Shown here piece by piece: positions 32,448 to 43,648 of a DNA stretch of 64,000 nt. Source of the DNA: Hyaloperonospora brassicae (Eukaryota > Oomycota > Peronosporomycetes > Peronosporales > Peronosporaceae); the NCBI GenBank assembly GCA_947650285.1, contig CANTFL010001327.1:186001-250000 (forward strand), written 5' to 3'. The notes beneath the pieces were generated by a model, which worked only from the letters and a program-made list of their open reading frames with translations, made no database searches and had not been told where the DNA came from. Both the position numbers and the translations under genes were made by a program. Within the stretch, counting starts at the first letter, position 1, and each line of letters begins with the position of its first letter.

Positions 32448-32842
32448 ATGACAATAAACACCAGTGACCGGGTCGATCGTCGCGTCCGGCTAGTGTCGTC
32501 CACTACAGCTTCGGCATCCAGCGATTCCTTCGCCTCGTTAGCTAGATCAGCACAGCGCGCTCTGGCCGAGGTCCATGACGTCGTCACGGATGTACACGTC
32601 GACCAACAAGTCACCACGTTGCGAGAAAAGCCGCTGACCCGAAGCTCTGCGACGACGTCACGAACGTCACGTCAGTGTTGCAGAGTCTAGCTGCACTTCC
32701 GTCACAAAAGACTCGAGCACGTGACTTGTACCGCCAGCTCTTGGATACCAAGACACCCTATCGCATGACAGCAGAAGAGCAGAACGAGCTCATGCTCGAA
32801 GAGTGGACGAGTGCCATGGCTGCAGCGCGGGCGGAGTCGTAG
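32448..32842 (+). CDS. Small helical protein of unknown function with a one-base frame break
   Basis: A protein-like frame opens at ATG 32448 (MTINTSDRVDRRVRLV) and runs to about 32628 (DQQVTTLREK). A second continues from there (ADPKLCDDVTNVTSVLQS) to the stop at 32842, ending AAARAES. The two match up if the run of four A at 32625-32628 had five, so a single-base loss in a homopolymer explains the break. The whole would be about 131 residues, mostly helical, with no membrane segment. The family is not recognised. It could be a real gene with a sequencing error or a young pseudogene. Confidence 0.42.
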
Positions 32843-32859
32843 CAGCTTCGACTTGGACT

Positions 32860-33660
32860 TGTGCGGGGGCATCAAAGTGGCAGGCGCTACTGCTTTCTTG
32901 AGACCGAAGCGGGCGCTAGAGGCACTGACAGCTGCGGCTGGACGGCGATCTTGGTGAGGATGTATGCGCGCTAAGGCACTGCTTGTGGGTTCCACGTTGA
33001 GCACATTGACGAGTCGGTGGGAGACAAAGCTGATTTTTGATCGGTTGCGATGCGAATAGAACGTGTATCTGCCTGTCGATGGGCCAAGTGTGAAGCTGCG
33101 TATACCGTCATGTGCGCATCGCGTCGTTCGATAGTGCTGGGAAGAGACACACTTTACTCGCTCAAGTGCGTCGTACTCCATGGCTGGTAAAAGCGGCGCT
33201 GACAACCAAGTTGAGACTTCCACCCAAAGCCAACCAAGAGCTTACACGTCAATACGTGAAGATCGTCTGAGCCTGGTGGGCAGCATGTAAACCCGACGGA
33301 TAGTGCGATTCGAATCACACATGTGGCCACGGGCATTGTAGTACAGAGCCAATCCGACCGATCACAGCATCAAAACAAGGCCAAAGCGCCGGCCATGCTT
33401 CGAGCGGAGCCATACCACCGAAACTTGACGAAAAAGCTCGAGCCAGGCATGTAGTCACTCAGGATCTTGCGGACAACGCTGTTGGCAGCCACATCCGGTC
33501 GATCGTGCTGCATCCGTACCAACTCGCGAAGGACCATCGTACAAAGTACTCGGAGAGTAACACGGCCCGAGTGTTTGGTGGTGATATTCACCGTTTCATC
33601 GAGAATCTGCTTCTCCACCAAACCATGTCTAGCGGTCCTAACGAGACACAATCGAGCCGA
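32860..33660 (-). pseudogene. Degenerate coding-like fragments
   Basis: On the minus strand, 33565-33370 (including LRELVRMQHDRPDVAAN and [11 protein letters not shown]) and 33190-32880 (including HDGIRSFTLGPSTGRYTF) look like protein in different frames, with no splice sites joining them. The plus strand over 33430-33760 is also open and protein-like, so even the strand is uncertain. The family is not recognised. Confidence 0.3.
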
Positions 33661-33712
33661 TCGATACGCACTTTACTTCATTTTGCCGGGTTCGTTGCAG
33701 CGCCAGTTCCCA

Positions 33713-35875
33713 CTACCAGCGATTGGTATTCGTCACCCATGGTAGACGACAATTCACATCGCTAGTTGGAGGCAGCGTAGCGCGAGAGCCCAAAACTGCT
33801 CGTCGCCGAGACGCAGCGCTCTCCAGGACACGTCGAGCGATCTCAGCGAGCAACACCTCGTGCTGTCGAGACGATACAACGTGCGTGTACTCGGCCATGC
33901 CCAAGACTTCGCCCACCTTCTTCGTCACCTCATCCAGTTCGTCCCCAGATCAGCGAAGTACAGCGGCGAAGCATGAACGCTTGCTGAAAGAACGAACTCG
34001 TTGCTTCAGTAGGACTTTGTTGTTTGCCACGGCTCGCCATCCATCTGCACAGGTGATGCTCCTTTACAGCAAATCTCACAGCTTTCGTCTGACACAAGCG
34101 TACAGCCTTCGACAGCCCCACTTACATCTGACCGAGAGCCAACGTGCCGTACACTGCTACAATGTCAAGCATTTTGTCGTGAGGAGAAGAATGATCGAAG
34201 TGCGTGCTCGCGTCGGTACTGACAACGCTGCTCGCCCGGCTTTGCTCGTCGTCGTTCTTCTCGCTGCCTGAGTCAGAGTATTCGATATCCGATTCCGCGT
34301 CGTTATGCCAAACTTTCGAGCCACCGCCGTCGTAACTAGCAATGCTAAGGAAAATAACGTCCTCTGAGCCACCAGGTAGCGCGATCCGTTTTCCATCGCA
34401 CACGAGCACAACTTGTCGGGTGAAAACCGGCGCAGGTACGCGCCACTGAGGCGTTGCACCAAATTGACCGTACCACAGCTTGTTCACGAACCGCCACAGA
34501 AAGAGCCCCGGCGAGCGCTCACGCCGTTCGAGAAACTCGAGCGCCACCTGAGCATCCAGCGATCCAGACGACTAATGTGGACTGACTCCACTTCGCAGAC
34601 AATTCCACGCACACTGTTCGAGTTCTCTGATCGCCAACGCCCCAGCCAAAGAACGCATACCCAATCGTTGCCAGTATGTAGTGGTAGAATTGCGATAGGT
34701 GGTTGCCGAGGGGACCCCGATCTCGTCCAACGCCCTAAGTATCAAGCCCACGGTTCCGTCTCCGCCGCAACATCCAAACGCGCAGTCGAAACAGTCCAAT
34801 ACACCGACGCACTGGATCAGTGAGGCTCTGGCTTGACAATCGCACACTTGAATGGAGTTGAGCCATTTTCGCGCCTGCCGAAGCACGCGTTACCCCATTT
34901 TGCCACCACTGCGACTGCTGATAGACGCCATGAGCGGCGTAGTTTCTTCAGGAGCCTCAACGAGATCATCGGTAGCGCGCCGGATCCACAAACCACGTTC
35001 GAAGTAGATGCAAAACGACACGCGTCTTCGCCCAGTCGCAACTTCGCTTTGCAATCGATTCGCAGAAGCAGTCGGCGACTCTGCCGCGCCGTGGACCACT
35101 CCACGTCAAAGTCGCATGCGAGACATCTTTGTCCATGCGACAGGCGCACACTGCTCACCGAGTTCAGTGCTCGCTGGGACCTGCTGCCAGTTGACACCGA
35201 TTCGCGCAGGGCGACCCTCGACAGAAGTACGATACGGTTCGCAGGCCGATTCGACCCACAACGTCGTAGCAGTGGCGGTCGATGTTCACGGCTCAGCGCT
35301 CGCTCAACGCCTTCTCCGTGCACTCGCACATGGCACCACGCACACTTCGAGTCCACAAACGCCACGATCCTGCTACGAATCAACCGCACAACGAGCACGA
35401 CCCTCATTCGGTCATATTGCCCTTGTGTACACGCGTTGCTGCGGCTGTAGCTGTAACCGCTGCGTCAAAGTGGGCAAACAGACTGCCTCTTCGCTGCCAC
35501 TTGGAACGAACGAGATCGATCGCAACGCGACTCCAATAGCTGTCTACAAAAACAGGACACCGACAACGAAGAGACGGCGGCAGCAACAGCAGCAGCAACA
35601 GCAGCAGCAGCAGTAGCACGTCCGGTGGCAGCAGCAGGTCAAGCACGACCCACGCTCTTGTCGGGCAGTGTGCCGGCCACACAGTCTGCGCGCATGCGGC
35701 AGAAGTCGCACGCGGCCACGTAGCTGCAGATCCAGTCGACAACCGTTTAACACGCGTTGCACCGCTGCGCTCGGCACTCGAGGAGCTGCCCGAGCGGAAC
35801 TCCGTTCTTCCTGACAGTGGCCGTCCAGTGCACCGTCGCGATCGCACCACGAGCTGGTGGCAAAGGGAATATGGT
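33713..35875 (-). pseudogene. Diacylglycerol kinase pseudogene, truncated at its 5' end
   Basis: Reading down the minus strand, pieces of a diacylglycerol kinase occur in correct order but in several frames. A C1-like Cys region lies at about 35820-35660 (ECRAQRCNAC, CDFCRMRADC), with an in-frame TAA directly after CNAC. A second C1-like piece is near 35360 (KCAWCHVRVHG). The catalytic start TPLMASISSRSGGKMG is near 34910, followed at once by TAA. The glycine loop CCGGDGTVGLILRALDE is near 34740. PPIAILPL then TGND lies in another frame near 34690. The accessory domain has FVNKLWYGQFGA and CDGKRIALPGG (34500-34370) and DIVAVYGTLALGQM (about 34160-34122). C-terminal pieces are VGLSKAVRLCQTKAVRF and GEVLGMAEYTHVVSSRQHE. 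Multiple stops and frame changes make it non-functional. A DNA transposon abuts the upstream end. Confidence 0.8.
35579..35613. repeat. CAG trinucleotide run
   Basis: About eleven CAG units lie inside the kinase pseudogene (CTG on its coding strand), probably within a former intron following the first C1-like region. Confidence 0.8.
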
Positions 35876-35882
35876 AGAAGTT

Positions 35883-38800
35883 GTCTAAAGTAATATCTCT
35901 AAGACACAGGTTATGATATTACTTTAGGCAGGTAATTACTTTAGGCAGGAACAGAAATGTAAAGGAATTTTTTCAAGTGGGAAAAATGGTGCAATCGGCT
36001 TTGTTTGCAATTTATTTCTTGCTGCAGCCGCCACCCCCAGTCAACCCCCACCTATATAATAGGGGAGTCCTCCGCCATCTCCCCAAAAAAGGGAGTCATC
36101 CGCCATTTCCCAACTTTTCTCCCTCCAACATGCCTCCGAAAGGCGAACATTACACGACAATGACGGACTAGGTCCGCATTGCATTGTGTGAGCACCATGA
36201 TACGAATCCTCAGCTCAACCAGGAGCTCATCCAGTGGCTAGAACAGAGGAACAAGGTGAAATTCATTCAGCCTACAATCTCAGGCCTTCTTAAGAGGAAA
36301 GCGACAATCTTAGCGAAGACCGACAACAGCAATCTTGACGCAAAACGTCAAAGGACTGTTAAGTATCCTCAGATGGAATCTGCTCTCGTTTAGTGATTCC
36401 TTAGCCATCAGAAACGCGTCAACGTGAGCGAGGATCTTACCAAAAAGAAAGCAGCCCTTTTTTTGACCACCTATACCCTGGGCATGATGTGTTCGAGTTC
36501 TCGAATGGCTGGCCGGAATCATTTAAAGACCGGCATGGAATTAAGTCCCTTCGCCGTTTTGGAGAGAGTTTTCTGTTGACACGTCACTCATCGAGGAATC
36601 ACTCCCTGACATCCTGAGGACGCTGGACAAGTACGAGTGGAAAGATATTTACAACATGGATGATATCGGGCTATTCTACCATCTGCATGTTTGTTTTGGC
36701 AAGTAGTCTTGTTTGCGACATTTTTGACACTTTGTGCATACGTAAACTTATTCACAGGAAGATAATTCGCTGGCAACCGAGCAGATGGAAGGACGCAAAG
36801 AAAACAAAGAGCGCATCACCTTGGCAGTGTGTTGAAATGGCAATGGAAGTGACAAGCTGCCGCTTCTCGATATAATAAAGTCGAAAAATCCGCGTTGTTT
36901 AAAAAACAGCAACCTTGACACCATCGGCTGCAAGTACCGAAACAACAGTAAAGCATGAATGACACAAGTCATCTTCAATGAGTGGCCGAAATTATTTGAT
37001 GCTCGCATGGCCGGACGCCAAGTTATTTTAATCATGGAGAACTGTAGTGCGCTTATACCGCTCACCTAACTTCCTACAGTTATCCGGTTGCGCAATACCA
37101 CGGTTTTTTACCTTCCTCCGAATACGACTCCGAAACTCCAACCGTGCGACGCAGGCATAATCAGAAATTTGAAGACCTATTATCGCAGGCGCTTCAATCG
37201 CTTGCTCCTTCAGCGCCTCGAGCAAATTGTGGAAGATAATGAGAGGATCGATTTTCTTCAGGCCATTCGGATGGCGGTTGCAGCTTGGAACTCAGATGTC
37301 AAGGCCGAAACAATTTCAAATTGCTTCATTCATTGCAAGATTCGCTCGTTTGCTTTAAGAACTCTTGAACTTACTGCACGGCAGCTAGTCGACAATGAGG
37401 TCATTGAATATCTTCAATTGCAAATCCGTCAGTTGCGGTATCAGAACCCGATGGACATCAGAGGATGCGCCGCACGTTTCCCATCAAACAAACATGTGCG
37501 ATACGTAACGTATACGAAATGTGAAAGTTAAAACATACTTATAGACTTGTGGACATATCCACGCATATTCCGGTATAGACGGCTACGAAACTGTTCATAC
37601 GACATTCAGACCAAGTATCTCCGCATGAATCAAAAGAATCAAGACGTGATGCCAGTTTATATGGCGTGCTCTTATCAAAATCAGGAGCTTTGACCGTCTG
37701 TACAGAGGTGTTTCTTCTGAAGCTGAGCATGCGGTGCTCGATCGTTTGTGACGATGTCTATCGAAGGTCAAATGTTCTTCCAACTCATTATGTACTATTC
37801 ACTTGCTCGATTATTTTCTCACTCAGCGAATTGGATGCCTAGAGTTTCCGCGCTTGGACCACTGCGTCAGAGAAGGGATCTGTCATGCATTCAGAGACTA
37901 ACATCAAACCATTCAATAGTAAAACCCCATGAACACCGCAAACCATAAATTAGCATACGAGCCGGATGATGCGACAGGTCGAGATTCGTGAGCGCTGACA
38001 GACAATCGATTGAGCAAACCCGTCCTTTTCCAGTCGTGGTACAGCATGCTGAAGCCGGTTCAGACTGACTTGCATCATCGTTGATGCAAGTCGTGGATGC
38101 ACATGCACCGGCGAACGGAATGATTTTGCCTTGATATGATGAGTTACACAAAAACTTCAAATTGCCCCAAGATAGCGAGATTCTTTGCAAACAAGTCAAT
38201 GCGATTATCTGTTTTCGCATAAACAACTACTGCAGCATTACCTTCGCCTCGAGTACTTTGAACATGGTCTGCACCATGCATTCGTTTTCCAACTCGTTTG
38301 CGACCTTGAGCAAGGGACTAAAGAGAGCATTACTATTGTCTGCGTATGCGCTTCGGTTCATGTACAGAATGTCGTGTGCAGGGGTGTAGCACACACGGAT
38401 GGTCAAACGAACCATGTAGTCCCACCGATCAATGTTGTGTCCGATATCAATACCTTGGTGAGGGCACACATCACCTCTTGAGTACACAAACAAAGACGGG
38501 AGACAATCCCGTGGTGAGCATGTAAAACTGGCACTGAATGGTAAAAGGTTTTCGCGAGGTATTCGAATTACGACCTGTAGAGCTGTGGCTGCACATCAGG
38601 ATTATGGCACGTGATCCCCCCGCTACCAGGAGCGAAGGTTTTCCCTGCTCTGTTATACAGTCTGGGGCGGTGTACGAGCTCACCACAATGTCGACTCCTA
38701 ATTCGAAACGGGCGCGCCTTCCACATCCTGTGGATAGTGTCGCCACTACTCGTATCACAACCCTCGTATCTCACTACCCGGACAGAAGCGTTCCGTTACA

Positions 38801-39108
38801 AGTTGGCGCCACCCAACCCGGTGACACTTCCACCAACTATGCAAAGACAACAACCCGCCAGAATGCATGTATCGAAAACCCATGCAAAAGGAGGATGCGC
38901 CGCACGTTTCCCATCAAACAAACATGTGCGATACTAAACGTATACGAAATGTGGAAGACAAAACATACTTATAGACTTGTAGACATATCCACTCATATTC
39001 AATTTAGGGAGGTTAAATACATTTAATATGGGTCCCAAGTCGGGATCAGAAAAGAATATTATATTGGGCAGGTTATAGCATTAGGCAATATTACTTTAGG
39101 CAGGATCT
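35883..39108 (+). mobile_element. Degenerate pogo/Tigger-like DNA transposon
   Basis: The ends are imperfect inverted repeats: TGTCTAAAGTAATAT near 35883 and its counterpart ATATTACTTTAGGCAG near 39089-39104 on the plus strand. The inside carries a broken transposase on the plus strand. A CENP-B-like helix-turn-helix region lies at about 36180-36395 (QLNQELIQWLEQRNK, FIQPTISGLLKRKA). A DDE_1-type catalytic piece is near 36650 (YNMDDIGLFYHL). Further DDE_1 sequence follows at about 37085-37230 (VFYLPPNTTPKLQPCDAG, LKTYYRRRFNRLL). Stops and frame changes separate these parts, so it is inactive. The left end abuts the 5' truncation of the diacylglycerol kinase pseudogene. A 1.4-kb segment has been added near the right end. 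Confidence 0.72.
37461..39000. repeat. 110-bp direct repeats flanking a 1.3-kb segment inside the DNA transposon
   Basis: Nearly identical copies lie at 37461-37570 and 38891-39000, both starting GAGGATGCGCCGCACG. The first copy covers the end of the transposase frame. The intervening 1320 bp is not transposase-like. On the minus strand it has protein-like text near 38440-38230 (including LLKVANELENECMVQ) of unknown family. Confidence 0.75.
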
Positions 39109-39119
39109 ATTGTAAATAG

Positions 39120-39284
39120 TTGATTTTTGACGAGGGGCTGAGAGCTCATGAATCGCCAGCGTCGATTAAGTACAAAAAGGCTCTGATTGAAGGGTATGAT
39201 CTGGGATTGGTGGCTTACGAGCGTGTACCTAAACATACCAGATCCCGAGCTCGCTGGTGGCAAAAGTGGGTAGGCCACGACTAG
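39120..39284 (+). pseudogene. Orphan C-terminal coding fragment
   Basis: A clean 54-codon frame runs to a stop at 39284. It includes KKALIEGYDLGLVAYERV and ends RWWQKWVGHD. It lies between the DNA transposon's right end and the outer LTR element, so it may be the tail of a gene or transposon cut by these insertions. The family is not recognised. Confidence 0.35.
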
Positions 39285-39386
39285 GGGCACAACCCACTTT
39301 TGCTAGGGGCACACCCGCCTTCCTAAACTGATAAAAAGGAATTCACATTTCATGGTGCAGAATGAGTAAAACACGTAGTTACTTAC

Positions 39387-39834
39387 TGTAACGGGGCACT
39401 GTTGACTACGTACTGGCTGACCAGTACGGAGTATACTTCCACTGACGACAGTGGTCGACAGTGCCCTGCTAGGTGTTTTAAGGAAACACAGAGGAAGGAA
39501 AGGAGACTAAGTAGTCAGACGAGTCTCTTGGTAAAAGTAAAACTGTATTAATATAATTAAGTCCTATAAATCCTTGAATCTCGGTTGTCCTGACTTAATT
39601 ATACCAACATAACTATGTGTATGATGACGTCTACTCACCACCCATTGCGCGCGTCTTGCGGCGATTGGTGGGTTGATATCATCACGATATCAACCAATGA
39701 ACAGACTCTTTGGTCGATCCCTTCAGTATCACCACTTCTGGTGATATTGTTAAAAGAATATTCGACGTCAAATTCATTTATTGTCAGCTTGTCCTTAAAG
39801 TGACAATATCCATGTAACGGGCTACCCCGTTACA
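39387..39834 (-). repeat. 3' LTR of the outer chromovirus
   Basis: A 448-bp terminal repeat bounded by TGTAACGGGG and CCCCGTTACA, related to the copy at 54692-55133. A purine-rich tract on the minus strand (AAGGGAGAAGTGA) precedes it, as expected for plus-strand priming. Confidence 0.85.
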
Positions 39835-39964
39835 TCACTTCTCCCTTATCTGATAGTCACCGTGTGACTATCGAAAAATATGGTGGCCACCCGTTGGCCA
39901 CCAGTGGGACAGGGAGCACTTGTTGGGTCCAGTTCCATTCACTCTTGCCGCTTGACCTCGCATA

Positions 39965-41472
39965 GTTAACATGCCTATGCGAGGTGACTCGAAGACCTAC
40001 ACAGCCCGTTTCTGTGCCAGACTCTGCGGCAGACGCTTCGTCGTCTGCTGCTTGTTCTCCGTCTGCAGAAGAAGGTGCTGCAGACGCACGCGATATCGCA
40101 CCACGTGCACATGATGACCTTGGCAATAGAGGTCATCTACTCTGGCGAGTCAGACGTGTCTGACTCGGGAACGCTCCAGAGGCGTACTCGCTCACCGGCG
40201 ACGCCTCAGTATTCGTCAAGATCACTGCCGAACGAAGCAGACTCGTGATTTGCATCACAGTCTGTTCGGCAGTGATGACGATGATCAGGGCGGTGAGGAA
40301 TATTATTCCTTACCACCACCGGCTCGTGCTTCCCCGCAAGAGCGTGATGACGATGGCGAGAGCCATCGTCAATCTAGGAGCCGTGGTACCGAAACAGGTA
40401 CCACTTTGAAGCGTGGTGAGATCAAGCCGTGGCTTTTGCCCGAACGGCTCATCAATAGATTGTCTCACGAGACAAGCCAACACCATCGAATACCCTTATT
40501 CGATGCGACTGAGCTTCATGGCTTAAGTTCCAGCGCGAAGAACTTTCGCGCTGAAGAAGATTTTTATCTCGATGTCTTTCTTAGACATCGATGGTACAAC
40601 AGCAACCAAAAGCGTGACAAGAACTCGCTTTTGGCAGCGTGGAACGCCTTCGTCCAAAATGTAAAGAATTTTGGACGAGAAGGGTGGCTTAAGAAGTTTG
40701 AGGCGATACGCCTCAAGTTCGAAAGGCGAACACCGACCGGTGGAAGGTACCGTTTCATAATTTGTCAAGTGAGGCCGGCATTCCTTGCCTCACATGGGGA
40801 GACCCTTGTGCGAGTTGTGTTGACAACTCGCAGCGTGCACATAGGGATGTGTATTCCCTAAGTTCGACCTGGGGAAGGGCACACATCTCGGCTGAGATGC
40901 GGGACGCGATTGAAAACTTGCAATCCGTCTACAAGCGCCAAAAGCGCGTCTTTACCGATGGGCTCGAGGACCTATCGGATGAGTCTCGTCATACTGGTGG
41001 ACGAGACCTTCAACGTCAGCCATCAGATGGGAACGAGGTTCCCAGCTGTCAAAGGAAGGTGGGTACCCACGCCACCGGACGAGATAACTCGTCCTTGATT
41101 CCAAATTGCCACGGTGGTTCAAGATACGCTCCACAAGACAGCGTTGATAACCGTGGGAATCCACCAGTGGTTCCGGTGGCGGTGGAAAGACAAGGTCCGG
41201 CTCAGCCGCCGGGCCTGCACGAGGCTTTGGGTAACCACGAGCGTTACCTGACCGAGCTGAGGGAGGACGTCGATCACGAATACGATCGTTGGCGCGCCTT
41301 GCAGTCGGAAGTGCGAAGTCTTCGTGCCGATCGGGAGATGGACCGATCTGAATTCGCGTTCGCTTAGCTTGAGAGTGAACGCGAGAGGTGTCGTTTGCGC
41401 GACGAGCTAGAGACGGCTCGTCGCGAGGCCGCGTCGATGAAGGATCAAATCCTTTCGACGAAAGACCAACTT
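39965..41472 (+). CDS. Reading-frame block antisense to pol in the outer chromovirus
   Basis: On the strand opposite gag-pol lie two large frames. 40250-40861 begins after an acidic stretch and includes KPWLLPERLINRLSHETSQ, DFYLDVFLRHRWYN and NVKNFGREGWLKKF. 40762-41367 (start not certain) ends in coiled-coil-like text (YLTELREDVDHEYDRW) and continues past a TAG. A frame change links them near 40765. The first frame lies mostly between the chromodomain and the LTR, so it is not simply a shadow of pol. The second overlaps the Pro/Arg-rich linker before the chromodomain. The same block exists in the inner element. Function unknown; it may be an accessory retroelement protein or an old captured gene. 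Confidence 0.5.
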
Positions 41473-41818
41473 TAGTGTTTGGTCCGTGTTCACAAGAATC
41501 TGTTGGGGATTATTGAGCGTGCCGTTTATCTTCGTTCTCGCAAGAGGCCTCGTACTGATGGTACGGGCGGAGACGACCAACATAAAACGTAGGATGCGTG
41601 CGCATACTGCGATGCAATTCGATCGTGCATGCATTGCCCTTGCGATGCAACACTCGAAATGGCCCAATGTATTTCGGTAGTAGTTTACTACTGCCGAAAC
41701 TAGTGACTGCATGTCCAAGTAAGTTTACCGTAGACAGTAGCACTAGGTCGTTAACCTCAATGAAAGAACATTTGCTCTTCCATTCTTGTCTGCGTTCCTT
41801 TCTGACGGTCCACCGCAT
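40952..41818 (-). CDS. Integrase C-terminus (GPY/F) and chromodomain, outer element
   Basis: The minus-strand frame at 41818-41510 has LLPKYIGPFRVLHRKGNA and THPTFYVGRLRPYHQ, the GPY/F module. After a single in-frame TAA and a Pro/Arg-rich linker, the same frame gives a chromodomain at 41164-40952 (CLVERILNHRGN, SYLVRWRGYPPSFDSWEP). This module is thought to target insertion to marked chromatin. Confidence 0.8.
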
Positions 41819-42159
41819 TTGCGATGGAGTCCTGAACGAAACGGACTACCGCCTTTCGAGTCAGCAGAAAGTTCTCTGCTGACTCGTTGTTGTGTTTTTC
41901 AGTGCGCTTCGTGCGCACTGCTAAGAGATCGTTCTCTTATTCAGCGAGGGTGTCCTCTTCCTCGCTCGCATTGTAGTTGACGATGCTGAATTTACCAGCA
42001 TTGTCATCATTTTCTGATGTAGAAGCATCGTCATCGCTACTGCTGAGCTCGATTTCCTCGATGTCGATGTTGTCGATATCGGCATCAAACGTATCGGCGT
42101 GAGCGGTGACACGTGATGAGCAAGAGCCAAAGCGGTTTTTGCTCGAGCGAGTCCCTCCC

Positions 42160-43208
42160 CCTTAACTCAGAGTCTTTCTGTATGAAGGCGGGAATATGTG
42201 GGTGACGTAAGCCATTCGCGTAGAACAGTGTATGCGTTGTGGACGCATGCACGGAGTTGTTGATGGCAATCTCAACCATCGGTAAGAACTCACTCCAATG
42301 TGGAAAGGAGTGGACGTATCCACGAAAACATTTTCGAGGACACGGTTTGCACGTTCTGTCTGACCATCCGTTTCGGGACGATCAGAGGTTGACATCTTCA
42401 ACCGTGTTCCCAATGTGCGGAACACGGATTGCCAAAACGCCGCCGTGAACCGAGCGTCACGGTCTAATACGAGTATACGGGGTAAACCGTGGAGTCTAAA
42501 GACCGTGTCTAGAAAGACACGCGCACAACCGTGTGCGTTGATCGATTCTGGGACTGCAGCAAGATGTACCATCTTGCTGAAACGATCCACAAACACAAGA
42601 ATACCATTATTCTGTTAGTGGCTTCGGGGAACCCGAAAACAAAGTCCATGGACACGGACTTCCGACACTCTACCGGGACCGGCAGAGGTTGTAACGGTGC
42701 ACGGGATGAAGGACTAGGCTTCACCCGTTGACAAACTTCGCAAGAACGAATGTACTTGCGGACAAACTGATACTGTCGGGGCCAGCGAAAGTCACGACTG
42801 ACCGTGAGGTAAGTCCTTTCTTGGCCACGATGCCCGCCAGACGGCGCATCGTGACACTTGAACATGATGTGTAATCGCAATTCATCATGATTGGGAACGA
42901 CGACACGAAGCGTATCGTCGGCAACTGCTGTATAGTACAGCAGGCCATTGCGAGTAGTGTACCGATCCAAAGAGGAACGGTACAGGGCCGGCAAACCGAA
43001 AAGGAGTCTCGGGATGGGTTCGCAAGATGATTCATCAAACGGAGGAGATTCGTGCATGCTGCGTATGCTTTCCGCACGTCGTCGAGTAAAGGCGACGACG
43101 GCACACTGATGGACAGTGTCGCAACAGTGGGCAAGGCCTCACTGTTGACTCGGGTCGTTGGCTCGAAGTCAGGTCGACGTGTTAACGCATCAAGGACGAC
43201 GTTAAGTC
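42160..43208 (-). CDS. Integrase core, outer element (broken)
   Basis: The zinc-binding and catalytic parts read YLTVSRDFRWPRQYQF, CEVCQRVKP, MDFVFGFP, LVLDRDARFTAAFWQ and ETDGQTERANR. These contain the HHCC and D,D-35-E elements. There is a frame change near 42590 and another after 42330. The sequence continues the RNase H frame from across the inserted element. Confidence 0.78.
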
Positions 43209-43213
43209 GTCCT

Positions 43214-43604
43214 TGTAACGGGGCAGCCCGTTACATGGAATTGTCACTTTGAGGAAAGTGACAATAAAGAATATGAAGTTGAATATTCTTTAAACAATAT
43301 CACCAAAGTGGTGATACTGAAGGGTCGACCAAAGAGTCTGTTCAATGGTTGATATCTTGATGATATCAACCCACCTATCGCCGCAAGACGCGCGCAATGA
43401 GTGGTGACGAGACGTCACCATACACTCAGTTATATTAGTATAATTAAGTTAAGTCAAACAGAGATACAGTAGTTAAAAGACTTAATTATATTAATTTAAC
43501 AGTTCTGCTTTTACCTTACCTACGCTTCCTCGCTTGCCACGTGTACGTCTGTCGGGGCACCGAAACCCTTGCGTTAAGTTCACGCAAGGGTGTGCCCCGT
43601 TACA
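43214..43604 (+). repeat. 5' LTR of the inner chromovirus
   Basis: A 391-bp repeat from TGTAACGGGG to CCCCGTTACA, matching 50790-51183. The following bases CTTGGTAGTACTTTG should contain the primer-binding site, but the tRNA could not be assigned. Confidence 0.88.
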
Positions 43605-43648
43605 CTTGGTAGTACTTTGTAGTCCTTCCAAGGACCACAACATCCAAC

